Of a stretch of DNA of 64,000 nt, positions 36,731-48,400 are shown one piece after another. The notes under the pieces are model-generated. The model worked only from the letters and a program-made list of their open reading frames with translations, had not been told where the DNA came from and searched no databases. Source of the DNA: Cheilinus undulatus (lineage: Eukaryota; Chordata; Actinopteri; Labriformes; Labridae). The position numbers and the translations under genes are program-made. How positions within the stretch are numbered: the stretch's first letter is position 1; every line of letters begins with the position of its first letter. The stretch is from positions 29,304,289 to 29,368,288 of the forward strand of contig NC_054869.1 in assembly GCF_018320785.1 (NCBI RefSeq), written 5' to 3'.

Positions 36731-39164
36731 TTCTAGAGGGATTATAAGGCACTGTGAGCTCTAAGATATGATGGTATCTGACCAATAAGAGCTTTGCACA
36801 AATAATTGGGAAAAAGACATTTAAATTCTGTTTTTAGATTTAATAGGGAGCCAGCGCAGAGAAGCTAACACATGGATAATGTGATCTCTTTTCCTAGTTG
36901 TAAGCGCTGCAGCATTTGAACCTGATGAAGGGTCTTTAGTTACTTATTAGGACAGCCTGATAAAATGGTATCACAATAACCCAAACTACAGGTAGCAAAT
37001 GTGTGGACTCTTGTGTTGGTAGATCTTGGTCTGGATGCCAGGTTGATGCCATCTGTAGGACAGTTATCTCATTAGAATAAGGACTTTGTGAGGTGTTTTG
37101 GGCCAAGCACAATTACGGATTTTCCTAAACATCTATTTTTATTATTTCATTAGTGTTCATTAGCTGAAGCTGCAGCGGCCTCTAGTGGCTGGAGGTTCAT
37201 TACAGTTTAAAAGAGCATTATAGACCAGGATTTCAAGCCCAACTCCTAAATCTTGCATCAGCTAATTTCATAAAATGAGTTTAACCGTTTAACTGCATGC
37301 ATCCCAAAGCACAATAGCTGAAGTCTTGTCTGAGTTGAGTTGCAGAGATCTTGGTCATCCAGGTCCTAATGTCATTAAAGCATGCTTCCAGTTTACATAT
37401 CTTATAATGTCATTAGGCCTCATTGAAAAGTATAGTTAAGTATCATCTGCATAACACTGAAAACATAAGGATAGTTTCCTCATAGTTTTACCAACGAGAA
37501 GCATATACAAGGTGAAAAGGATCAGTTAAGCTACAGAACCTTATGAAACTTTGGTATGCATAGAAGATTTACCATTAACATGTTGAAACGAGTGATAGCA
37601 AGTAATTGTTCTAGTCTTTGTTAAAGGATGTCAAATGCAGCACTAAGTCTTAAAATAAACCCTTATTTGGAGAAAAACAGCTGATTAGCCACTACTTTCT
37701 TGTTGACATTTGTAGATATAGGTCTAAGGTGTCTGATTAACAAATGTCTTCGAAAGACTGCTTGTCTGCTCAGGGCTTCTGTAGTATTGTGCAAGTGCCT
37801 CAGTACAGAGGAATTTATCACTGCATAGCCAAAGGGCACTCAAAATGAATGAGCATAAATAGGTATGGTAAAATCATAAAAGGAAGATTGTGAAGTAATC
37901 AATGGTCATTTAGGTAGAAACTGCATGTAGCCACAACACTTTTTATTAAACTTGGGTAAAACTTTCCTAACTTTTGTGTTAATGCTGCACTAAACTAAAA
38001 CCAGACTCTCCAGGGCACAGCACTAAACTTTAATCCATCTGTCCCACTTCAGAGTAATTTTCATTCTCAGAAGTCATAATCACAGACGCTGACTGGGAAG
38101 TGTGTCCTTTAACAGTATCGGTCACAGCTCTTACTTCATACACAATGTGCCCCCTATCTCTGTGTTGGATGCCAGGTCCCAGTCCATCTCCGCCTCATTA
38201 AGCATATGTCTCATTTTCCATTTCAGACAGGAGATAGCATAGAAGTGCACACAAAAGCACTATTTTTCAGACCCTTCCGCTGATCTCGTCTGAAAGTCTA
38301 ATGAGAATGGATCAAATATAACTGACACCAAGGGGAGACAAAGGGAGATGTAGCCCTGGGTGAGAGATGAGGCGAGGCAGAACAATGGACCTGAATGTGC
38401 CGTCACTGCGGCGGTATGGAGCAGGACCAGTGAATGCAGATGATTCTATAATGAGGGATTAAGTGGTGGATTAAGGGTCTTTATTAAGATGTTTCTGATC
38501 CTCATTAGGCTGAATCTCGTATCAGGGCATCGATTCCCCACTCACTTGCTGGATTGGCCGATCTCTGGAGGAAGAAGAGAGGGGAAGAGAAAGAAAGAGT
38601 GAAAAAGAAAGATAGAGAGGCATGTGCCTACATAATCCCCCTTTGAGGCATTAAAAAATAGGCTATATGAATAAATTCCTGAATGTTGGAAATAGTAATG
38701 ATTTTTACATACGTGTGTCTTTAGGAATAAATCTTGTCTTTATCAATTTTATTTCCAATTTAACCTAGAAAGTTAGTTTTCCAAGAATGGAAACAGAGCA
38801 AAAAGGTTCTGAGTCAAACCTGGCTGTCCTTCATTGATGTAGCAAAAACATTTGCATACTGTTGACCGTACACATTTCCAACACATACAGATGAAGTACG
38901 AACATTATTCAAGGACAGTTTTTTGCCACTGCAGTTTCTGGCCTCTTGGTGAACATTAGTCCGACATCCAGGCTCCTAATCTCTGGTTTTGATTAACTCC
39001 TGGAGGAAATATCCTCATCTGTAGCTGCTAAATGCTGGAGTTTGTTCATCTACTATGGTGTCATGGTTCTTCGAGAAATGGATATACCCCTAATTTATTT
39101 GTCATCCACATTTTTTTAAGCAGCCCATCAAGCAAATGATAAACAACAACATGAAAGACCACTT
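36731..39164. other. Intergenic DNA with a candidate regulatory block at 38000-38600
   Basis: No gene is visible. A CTCF-like motif lies at about 37168-37187. The part from 38,030 to 38,600 has no recognised repeats and holds several TAAT-core homeodomain sites, including two GGATTAAG sites (38456-38463 and 38468-38475) of the type bound by OTX/CRX/PITX proteins. Conservation would have to be tested by alignment. Confidence 0.35.
37168..37187 (-). promoter_or_regulatory. CTCF-like motif
   Basis: The minus strand reads CCAGCCACTAGAGGCCGCT, containing CCACTAGAGGCCGC, a close match to the CTCF core CCACNAGRGGGCGC with one change. This is motif matching only. Confidence 0.35.
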
Positions 39165-41165
39165 TGCATCCACAGAGCATTCAGAAAGTATTCAGACCCA
39201 CCTCCCTTTTTTTCAATTTTATGTTGCAGTCTGAGGCTGCAGTAAAACAAATCATTTTTATTCTCATTAATCTACACTCAATACCCAATAATGACAAAGT
39301 GGAAACAGAGGTTTTATGTTTTTTTTTTTACAAACTTATTCAAAATAAAAAACTTAGATATCACCTTGGCATAAGAATTCAGGCCCTTTGAAAAACACTT
39401 GAATTGAGCTCAGTTGCTTCCCATTTCTCTGTGCCGAGATGTTTCTACACATGTTTATCCTTTCCCTGATCTGTGCTTTGCAAAAATCTTGTCTCTGAGC
39501 TCTGCAGGCAGTTACTTTGACCTCATGGCTTGGTTTTTGCTCTAGTATGCATTGTCAGCTGTGAAGCCTTCTACACTGCTTATAATAACAAAGGGAACAC
39601 CGAAATAACACATCCCAGATCTCGATGAATGAAATATTCCAGCTGAAAATCTTTATTCATTACATAGTGGAATGAGCTGAGAACAAAATAACACAAGAAT
39701 GATCAATGGAAACCAAAATCATTAACCCATGGAGGACCTGATTCAGAATCGGGCTCAAAATAAAAGTGGAAAAAATCAGATGACAGGCTGATCCAACATC
39801 TGTGAAATTCCTCAGCACAACTCAAAATGAGGCTCAGTAGTGTGTATGGCCTCCACGTGCCTGTATGCCCTCCCTACAATGTCTGGGTATGCTCCTGGTG
39901 AGACGACGGAGGGGCTCCTGAGGGATCTCCTCCCAGACCTGGATCAGCTCCTGGTGCGACATGGTGGCCGTGGCTTGAACGAGACATGACGTCGCTCGAT
40001 TGGATTCAGGTCTGGGGAACAGACAGGCCAGTCCATAGCATCAGTGCCTTCGTCATGCAGGAACTGCTAACACACTCCAGCCTCATGAGACCAAGAATTG
40101 TCACTCATTAGAAGGAACCCAGGGCCCACTGCACCAGCATATTGTCTGACAATGGGTCTGAGGACCTCACCCAGGTACCCAGCAATGGCAGTCAGGGTAC
40201 CTCTAGCACATGGAGGTCTGTGCTGGCCTCCAAAGATATGCCTCCCCAGACCATCACTGACCCACAGCCAAACCGGTCATGCTGGAGGATGTTGCAAGCA
40301 GCAGAACGTTTTCCACAGCATCTCAAGACTCTCTCGTCAGTCACATGTGCTCAGTGTGAACCTGCTCCCATCTGTGAAGAGCACAGGGTGCCAGTGGCAA
40401 ATCTGCCAATTCTGGTGTTCTCTGGCAAATGCCAATCAGGCTGCACGGTACTGGGCTGTGAGCACAGGCCCTCTATCACCCTCATGGAGTCTATTTCTGG
40501 CAGTTTGAGCAGAAACATGCACATTAGTGGCCTGTTGGATGACATTTTGTAGGGCTCTAGCAGTGCCCCTCCTGTTCCTCCTTGCACAAAGGAGCAGATA
40601 GCAGTCCTGCTGCTGGGTTGTTGCCCGCCTACGCCCCTCTCAACATCTCCTGGTGTACTGACCTGTCTCCCGGTATGTCCTCCATGGTCTTGACAGTGTA
40701 CTGGAAGACACTGCAAACCTTCTTGCTGTGCAGCTCCTGTGGGTTGCAGATACCTCCTCATACTACCAATAGTGGTGAGGTCACTGGAAATATGCAAAAG
40801 TAGCCAGAAATCATCCGGAAAGGATGAGAAGAGAGAAATGGTCTGTGGCCACCACCTGCAAAACCCTTCTTTTGTAGGAGTTGTCTTGCTAATTGCCTCT
40901 TCTTTCCACCTGTTGTCTGTCCCATTAGCACAACAGCAGGTGAAATGATTCACAATCAGTGTAGCCTCCTAACTGTACAGGTTGATATCCCGAAGTGTGA
41001 TTGACTTGGAGTTACATTGTGATGATTATGTGTTCTCTTTATTTTTTTGAGCAGTGTTTATTAAAAAAAGGGGTGTGCCTTTCTGTATCCAATCAATTTA
41101 ATTTACCACAGATGAACTTCAATCAAGGTGTCGACATATCTAAGCAAAGATCAGAGAAATACTCG
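39165..41165. mobile_element. Tc1-like non-autonomous element split by a nested insertion
   Basis: The left part (39165-39574: AGCATTCAGAAAGTATTCAG, then a Tc1-type 5' region down to CATTGTCAGCTGTGAAGCC) and the right part (41057-41165: GGGGTGTGCCTTTCTGTATC, CAATCAATTTAATTTACCAC) are the two halves of one fish Tc1-like element. The right arm GTGTCGACATATCTAAGCA is an imperfect inverse of the left arm (ATTTCTCTGTGCCGAGATGT, then TTCTACAC). The 1.48-kb element at 39575-41056 separates them. The outermost right terminal repeat is missing or decayed. Confidence 0.75.
39575..41056 (-). mobile_element. Tc1/mariner transposon, full-length but degraded, nested
   Basis: The terminal repeats CACTGCTTATAATAACAAAG and, in inverse at the right, CACTGCTCAAAAAAATAAAG flank 1.48 kb. 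TA precedes the left end; TA at the right is offset by two bases (TTTA). The minus strand encodes a Tc1/mariner-type transposase in broken frames. Recognisable parts are an N-terminal region near 40,760-40,600, a block with NIIQHDRFG-like sequence near 40,290, and the region of DWPVCSPDLNPIE-like motif near 40,030, which has mutations. The longest open part, 200 codons at 40351-40953, mixes the original frame with shifted sequence. It is a pseudogene. Confidence 0.85.
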
Positions 41166-43936
41166 CTGAATGCAGTATAGTTCACCTAAAATGGCCTTTA
41201 GTATTTGCTCATTGTCACTCCACTTCTGCTCCAGTGAGTAGGATAACATATTCATGCATTTTGAGTTAACTATTACATTTTCTTCTGAATTGTTGAGGTT
41301 AATGCATCCAAAACAATGCAGTAGTCTACTCAGATATCTTTTCACTACCTTTGCCATTCTGTAAGGGGTGTTTTTAAGTGGTTTTACTCCATGGAGACTG
41401 AAGAATAAGTGGGTATACTTTGTGTCCCTGCATATACCCTGAGCTATACCACTACCGCCAGCACATAGTTGCTCAAGTTATTACTCTGTCATTTGGTGCT
41501 GATAAAGTAGAGCACAGTGTTTTCTTCTGAGCTTTTATTGTGAGAAATGTAACCTCCCAGATAGCAAACAGCCACTGAAGCAGTGTTATAGCAACATTGG
41601 TTTGTCAATGTAAATGTACTTGAACCAGTGTTAGAATCATATTTTGATTCTGTCAGTTTTGCACCATCAATAACATTAAAGTCTTTGAACTTTTCTTCAA
41701 CCACAGCAAAGTTTTTCCTGCTTTATTTACAGCCAGGATAAATGGTACAAACATATCAATAGCCCTATGGTATCTACCTAGGCCAGGGCAAAAAAACAAC
41801 AATCTAATCAGACACTGGTGTTTGTAGAAAATCAAGATTAGAAGAATAAAAAAATCAAGATTTTCTCCTGAACTTCCTCTGTCGCTCCCTTTGGGCTTTG
41901 CCAGGGTGGGTGCAGGCTAACTGGTTGGAAACACCACATCAGAATGAGAATCATTTGTGCACCAGTTAGCTTTTTCTCCCTCCCCTCAGTGCACACATAA
42001 AAACACAAATGCATGGAGCAGGTGTGCAAAAAAGAGTGGAGTGATTCTTTCACTATGCAGCACTTCCCTAACACATCAGCACTGGGCAAGTGCTTAGTGT
42101 ATTTTATGACCATCTAACCTTTTCATTACCTTAAACTACTGATTATCCCCTTCCAGAATTTAAATACAAGTGACAATATCCATTTTTCTCTCTGATCCTT
42201 GCATACATGTTGAGTTATTAAGCAGGTAAGGATATCAATGAAATCATCAGTTGGGTTTGGTGTAAAAACATTTTTGAGATTTAATTTTTAGACCAAACTG
42301 TCCAGCCCTAATTGCAACATCAGGTTTCACCAGATAAATGATTAATAGTGTAGATAATATCTCAAATTAAAAAACAGATTTATTCAGGTAAATTCAACAA
42401 GTGTGTTAAATTTAAGTGTCTTTTTCTCCAACTCACTCCTGCGCTGTCAAAGCAAAGACTCTTCTTCAGCCCCTGGACAAAAGCAGCTTCATGTGCATCC
42501 CAGATTGCCATCATTTAATGAGTCAGAGTATCTAAATGTAAAACAAAGACATGAAAATTTAAGTAAAGCAAACCTTCAACCTGTGGAACCTCAAAATGAG
42601 CATCACATGTATAGAGCATAGGTATTACACAAGCAGAGGGCTTGACTATCTAACCCAAAGTGTCCCTTTTTCCTGTTTTCTGTACTTCTGTGCCATCCAA
42701 ATTTCATTGCAGTGGATCCAAATTGTCAAGGTTTACGCCACTTAAAATTTTTTATTACAGTGCAGATAAAAAATAAATAATTGAAGAATTATGGCAAGAT
42801 CCAGGATGTGTATCTACCTGTGTGACCGCTCTGTTATTGTAACCCTGCTGAGAACTGGACTGAAGGAAACACTCAAATCAGAAAAAACAAACCCAGGCTT
42901 TCTAAACACAATATTTACATTTTCTAACAAGTCTAACAGGGCAAAATGGACAAGTGTTTATGATAAGAGAATCTCAGTTATTCTAATATTTATGTTTCAG
43001 TATCCGGAGGTGTTAAGCAAGACTCTAGACACAACTGTTGGAATTTCTGACAAAATCAGACTAAACTTCCTTTGCTTAAAGTAACAATACCAACTTACTA
43101 CTTATCAGATAGCAGGTGGAGGGTGTCCGCCTTTCTAACTTGTGACAGTTATAAAATCAGAGACAGAGTCTGAACCATATGGTTGGGGATTCATGAAAAT
43201 AGAGGGTACATTTTATTAGTACTGCAGATGGAAATGATGTAATTGTAGATCTCATCTTTCCTTAAAAACCAAATTGGGACACAGATCTTCAGCTGTTTCA
43301 CTTAATTTGGTAGACCCTTACTAAACCAAAGAAAATTAGCACATGCAATCACCCCCCAAATTTTCTCAGTGTTCTGATGCTACTTGAGCATCATAAAGGG
43401 AGCCATCATGCAGTCATATGCGGCAAAACCAGCCATTTTCAGTGCTAATTAGATTCATTCAAAAAGTACAATTCAAAATTACCATCACTTACAGCATAGA
43501 CTGAGCCATGGGGTGGCTTACAGGGCTTTAGCCCCAAATGCTTGTCTCACAAGCCCAGACTTTTCTGGGTTTGTTAACCCTCTGAGACTGATGTTGTTGT
43601 ATACAATGGGCAGAGACACAGGTTATAAAATATCAAGTAACTTTTGAACCATAATTCATAGCCACTTCTTTTTCCCTCTAATCCCTCTATTTCACCATTC
43701 TAATAACACTATCTATGCCTTTGTATCCATGAGTAACTCCGATATTGAACGTCTTTTGTAAATGAGTTTTTTAAATCCATTTTTAATTGTTTCTCTTACT
43801 AGCTTAGGATTAGCCATTGTCTTCAGTTCTCAAAATGGATGTCACATGGGCTGTGACGACCAATGGCAGGCGGTTATGTTGTCACGTCATGCTTTGCCAA
43901 ACAGCACGTGTATACACCTTATATGTGTATACATAA
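41166..43936. other. Intergenic DNA, no gene seen
   Basis: Frames of 72 and 97 codons at 42403 and 42791 on the plus strand have no recognisable domain and no supporting splice signals. No repeat class was recognised. Confidence 0.5.
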
Positions 43937-44681
43937 GGTTATTTTCACACCTGGTAGTCCGGGGGACTCAGTCTGTTTTGGTAGGGAAATTACAACATTG
44001 TTGCACTTTCATGTGGTTTGGTTGGCATTCACATTGCCCTTGGTCAAACAGACCAAACCACAAGTTTGTGGCACTACCGTTCCAAACAAAGAGCGTCAAA
44101 GAAGAAAAGTAGACATAGAAGAAGACAAAACTGAAAATCCATCTCCTTCCAATGGTCTTTTTTTTTTTACACATAGACCAAAAAATGACCAAATTTATGC
44201 TCTCTTGGGATTTCTGCTTTTGTTTTGGGGCGTTATGAGCAGGTGGTGCAGCAGCGAGCTGTCCAGCATATCGTTTTTAAAATGAGATGAATGAACTGTA
44301 CCGAAGCAAAAGGCTAGCCAACATGTTAGTGAGAGACTACGACATGTTGCTATGGCTACACAGACCCCGAGCTAGGTACTGACATGTATTTGAGCGTATT
44401 AAATCACATATATAAATCCATAAAATATTACATTTTATGCAGCCGTATGCCTTTGGTTCACAAGTTGGTCCGCTTTACTTTTACACCTCTAACGAACCAC
44501 ACCGGGGTTCGTTTTGAAGCGAACTGCGATCCCCTGTTTTCAAGTGGACCAGAGTTTGCTTGTTTGGTCCGCACCAGAGTTCATATGAGCTTTCACACCA
44601 CTCCAAATGAATCAGACTATTGGGGGAAATGGACCAGAGTTTGTTTAAAGCGAACCAAAAAGCTCTGGTGTGAATGTGCCC
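43937..44681. mobile_element. PIF/Harbinger-like non-autonomous element with TAA duplication
   Basis: The left end GGTTATTTTCACACCTGGTA and the right end (inverse GGGCACATTCACACCAGAGC) are imperfect inverted repeats. Both are bordered by TAA (43934-43936 and 44682-44684). A 3-bp TAA/TTA duplication is the PIF/Harbinger signature. The 745-bp interior repeats GTGGACCAGAGTTTG and GCGAAC-type motifs and has no transposase. Open frames across it (116 and 140 codons) have no domain and are considered chance. Confidence 0.65.
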
Positions 44682-44838
44682 TAAGCAACTGGAAGAGAAA
44701 GCCTGAATGACTCACAGAGAGAAAGAGACACAGAGGGCCTGTGATGTGCCCCTCTGTGACTCTGCAGACAGGAACTGCTTTGAATAATGGCTCATAATCA
44801 GCCAAAATAAAACATGCTGCCAAGTTCTTTTGTGTTTT

Positions 44839-44957
44839 TTTTTTTTGTTTGTTTGTTTGTTTGTTTGTTTTTTGTAAATCTGTGCCAAAAAGTCTTAGTC
44901 ATTATTGTTTACTGTGTGTCACACACACATACCTACACCCCCCTACCCCCCCCCCCC

Positions 44958-45034
<77 letters not shown>
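44839..45034. repeat. Compound microsatellite (TTTG, C-run, CA, TA)
   Basis: A TTTG/GTTT array lies at about 44845-44872, a C-rich run at 44938-44958, then a CA run of about 8 units and an uninterrupted TA run of about 30 units (44975-45034). The apparent IYIYIY reading frames are products of the TA run. The locus should be highly length-variable. Confidence 0.95.
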
Positions 45035-45038
<4 letters not shown>

Positions 45039-45809
45039 AAACTTTTAATCAGTTTTAATTTCCATTTAGGTTTTATCATGTTGTAATTGTCTCATAACTT
45101 TTTTTAAAGTTCAAGTGACACACATATACTTAAAGCCCAGGTTGTTCTAGAAAAAGGACAATCAATTTATCCAGTTTGAGGTGTAATGGATCACATTCAC
45201 ACATTTTTCACTCATAATGTACACTATGTATAATGTGGCTAGGAATAAGAAGCATCATTACCCTGCACACAGGTTGCCATATTTATGAAGACGGTTTTGA
45301 GCTATTAGGTGTGACAGGGATGCAAATATTTATTTTATCTTGAAAAGCTTATCTTGCTGATCTTGTAACTCAGATCACATTATTGGAGTCCGGCCTCACA
45401 TTAGACTGGTAAAATATCCTCCCTGCTCCTTACTCAGATTTGTAACCAGTTCATCATCTACAGTGGACAGAACTGAGCTCATGAGAGTGCCGCTCCTCTA
45501 CTGCCCAGCAAATAACATTATATTCAAAATCTGGCTCTTGAGAGCGTGATGGGACATTAATTAGGTTTGTAGGAACTTTATAATTATATGTGGTAAAAAG
45601 TAGCCGCTCATACCTACAAATATAATTTATAATGCACTATATTATTCTTTCTATGATGACTACATAGAAGATTCATCCTCCTAGGGATTTGAGAAGCAAG
45701 TTTGAGACCATAAAGTTCCTATTTTTCTGAAGATGTAGAAAGCTGACCAGCACTGAGTGAAGGTGAAGAAAAAAACCTTGATGACACAAACAGTTCATGT
45801 TTTGACAGC
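45035..45809. other. Downstream flank of the crystallin gene, no gene seen
   Basis: AT-rich spacer between the microsatellite and the crystallin poly(A) signal. No reading frame or repeat was recognised. Confidence 0.5.
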
Positions 45810-45815
45810 TTTATT
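45810..45815 (-). terminator. Poly(A) signal of the crystallin gene
   Basis: AATAAA on the minus strand lies 13 bases after the TAG stop at 45829-45831. It implies a very short 3' untranslated region of about 40 nt, usual for lens crystallins. Confidence 0.8.
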
Positions 45816-45828
45816 CATCATAAACACT

Positions 45829-48290
45829 CTAATAGCAAGAGTCGGTGATGCGCCTGATGCTCATGAACTTTGAGCCATTGTTGCCCATGTTGTTGAAGTT
45901 CCTGTACTCGCCAGGCCTCATGTAGATCATCCTGCCTCTGAAGTGGGGCTGCTCGTACATCAGCCAGTGGCCATCCATCACGTTGCAGGACATGCACTGG
46001 GACATGCGATAACGATCCATAACGTTGTCGCAGTCGTCCTGCAGCTCGTGCATCTGACCATTGAAGTTCTCCCTCTCAAAGATCCTCATCCTGAAGGATC
46101 CTCTGTTCTGCTTTTCAGAGGGGAAACATGTTTAAATCATTGAATATCAGGTGTTCAGCATGAGATTTTTTTTTTTCTTTTTTAGATTTATTTTTGGCCT
46201 TTTTTGCCTTTATTAGATAGGACAGTGGATAGAGTCGGAAACAGGGAGGAGAGCGGGGGAGAGACATGCAGGAAATAGTGCCACGGGCCGGATTCGAACC
46301 CGGGTCGCCTGCATATATGGCGTGCGCCTTAACCACTCGACTACCGGCGCGCCCAGCATGAGATTTTAATGGAAAAGAAATGGTATGTTTAGCTGTTGAT
46401 GTATTTAAAGTAAATCCAGTCAGGAGTGAGATCTTACCATAGGGATCATGCGGCAAGACCTGATGCAGTCGCTCATACCCATCAGGTTCATGCAGTCAGC
46501 GTACTCGCCCCTCCTCATGAAGAACTGGTTGCCCATGAAGTTGGTGCGGTCAAACACCACGAAGCAGCCCTTCTCCACCCTGCAGGACTGGCACCTGCTC
46601 AGGTAGGAGGACATGTCCAGGCAGTCGCTATTGCACTCATAGGAACGACCCTGGAAGTTCCTGTCCTCGAAGAAAACGATCTGTAGCAATGAGAAGGAGG
46701 ACAGACTGTGGTAAGCATGTGTAAGGTTTGTTCATGCTTAAAGGTGCATGGGAGTGTGTTTTATTACAAGGGAAAACAGGAAATGATTAACATGAAGAGG
46801 TAGGAATATTAAGGATGTTCTGCTAATAAGACTCTGTTGTCATGATGTCTATTAGCTGTGGCTAAATGACTACATGGGAAAGAGAACATTTGTCCTTGGA
46901 GAACTGCTGCTTAAGTTTCATAGTGCTGAAAGCAAGCAACCGTGGCACTCTGTGGAAATAGTTAGACCCCATCCTCCTCATTGAAAGTTACAGTACTTTT
47001 AGATCAACTTTGAAACTAGTATTTAAATTTAGAAAAGTTACATATTTTAGCTTTAAGTAAAATTTAGTATGTTTTTGAACATCCTTTTTTGAAAATTTTC
47101 TGATGCCCATTTTGAACTGCTATGTCAAAATGTTGAAATTGTATCAAGTGTTGGCCGTACAGTCACTACAAGGTTGGCTATGAGGAACAACACAGTCAAA
47201 GCATTAGAAGATGACACTGTGTGTATGTGACTGCCTAAGCCCGTATAGCTTCAAATGAATTAATAAATGTAAAGAGCGTTGGCACATACATTAATATAAA
47301 TTGAGTTTAGGTCTGCTTCAAAGTGCAGCTTTAATCCCAAAAGAAGTTTATTCTTAGAGAGAGAAAAACTTTTGCTAATTTATTTGAGGTAAATAGGAGA
47401 AACAGAGATGTCACTTTTAAAAGCTGCAACTTTTTCCAGAAGTAAATGGCGAAGAGCATGTTAGGTGAAATAAAAGGTGGTGCTATCCAGAGTAAAGCCT
47501 GGAGTTTACAGCAATATAACTTTTTGTCTAGCAGCATTTTTGTACATAGTAGGTGTCCCATATACAGAGTCCCCAACTGCAGGTTCAACTCCCAATCTCA
47601 GTCTTTTGATACAAAATAATATGACACAAAACGGCTTAGAAAATCCTGAAGGAAATTGTGCTGCCAGATTGCTAAAGAGTAACACAATGTTGGTGTGTTG
47701 TATGTGAAATATACTAAACAAAAAACAAAAAGTTGACATAAATTAAATAGAACAGGGTATAATTCAAAGAAAATGTGCCTTAAAGGATAAATAGAAATGT
47801 GAAAAGAGAATTAAAAGAGAGAGCTGAACACAACAGATGCATATCTGATCAAATCTTTCCTCTCTTCTCTCTTCAGATGTCCTATTGAAGGAAAAAGACC
47901 AAATAAACTGAATGTTTACATTCAGTACTATCTTTCTGTGCTGACATTAATATAATGTTTACTATCTTTGTAGGTTGGTCTTCACAAGTTTGAGGATGAC
48001 TATTTTACTCTAAGCCTGCCTACTCCCACTTTGTCTTAAAGATGACTGTCACAAACTATATATTTTTTTTACTTTTCAGAGTTAAGCATAGTGCACAGAT
48101 GTTTTAACTTAAATAGCCTAATATTGTAGCAAGGAAAGTACAGAATAAAAACTAGAAGGTTTAGTCAAATCATGAGCTCAAAGACACTCCAGATCTCTGT
48201 AAAAAAGAAAAAAGAAAAAAGAGGAACAGCGGTGTTGAGGTTGGCTCATCAGCTTACCCTGCTCATCATGTTCATCCCAGTGGAATCCAT
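45829..48290 (-). CDS. crygm: Gamma-M crystallin, three coding exons
   Basis: Structural lens protein of the beta/gamma-crystallin family, expected to be densely packed in fibre-cell cytoplasm. Exon 1 is 48290-48258 ([11 protein letters not shown], donor GTAAGC), exon 2 is 46680-46438 (81 codons, donor GTAAGA) and exon 3 is 46107-45829 (stop TAG). All junctions are phase 0 and the product is 184 residues. Exons 2 and 3 each encode one domain of two Greek-key motifs, starting [15 protein letters not shown] and [15 protein letters not shown], and the protein ends RRITDSCY. Methionine makes up about 23 of 184 residues and there is a single tryptophan (GHWLMYE), a profile known for fish gamma-M crystallins. 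Exon 1 was chosen because a TATA box, an ATG and a GT donor lie in consistent positions. Intron 1 (1,577 bp) is long for this family, so an alternative first exon cannot be fully excluded. Which numbered crygm paralogue it is cannot be decided. Confidence 0.93.
46156..46367 (-). mobile_element. tRNA-derived SINE in crystallin intron 2
   Basis: Body 46170-46353 on the minus strand, flanked by a perfect 14-bp duplication CAGCATGAGATTTT (46156-46169 and 46354-46367). The 5' part carries an A-box-like TAGTCGAGTGGTTAAGGCG and a B box GGGTTCGAATCC. The tail holds CTATCTAATAAAGGC and A-rich sequence. The exact duplication and intact promoter boxes point to a fairly recent insertion. It lies in the same orientation as the gene, between exons 2 and 3. 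Confidence 0.93.
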
Positions 48291-48357
48291 CTTGTTGGTC
48301 GGTTAGCTGCTGAAGCTGTTCTGTCACCAAACTGTCCTCTTCTGGGTTTAACCCTTT

Positions 48358-48366
48358 CCTTTTATA
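48358..48366 (-). promoter_or_regulatory. TATA box of the crystallin gene
   Basis: TATAAAAGG on the minus strand, about 68 bp before the ATG at 48290. It predicts a transcription start near 48,330 and a 5' leader of about 40 nt, as usual for gamma-crystallins. Confidence 0.8.
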
Positions 48367-48400
48367 CCTGTCCCAAAGACTGGCCCTTTTGTCCAAATCC

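Noticed and set aside
40098-40953. Long open frames on both strands (136 and 200 codons)
   Set aside because: They are fragments and antisense readings of the degraded Tc1/mariner transposase gene inside the nested element.
44814-45086. 90- and 69-codon frames with IYIYIY repeats
   Set aside because: They are produced by the TA microsatellite and carry no protein signal.
46300-46350. tRNA gene suggested by GGGTTCGAATCC
   Set aside because: The B box belongs to a tRNA-derived SINE with a long non-tRNA tail and flanking duplication. No complete cloverleaf is apparent.
46115-46456. 113-codon minus-strand frame in crystallin intron 2
   Set aside because: It reads through the tRNA-derived SINE. 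The [20 protein letters not shown] segment is SINE sequence, not a gene.
46426-46686. 86-codon plus-strand frame opposite crystallin exon 2
   Set aside because: It is the antisense shadow of a well-supported exon.
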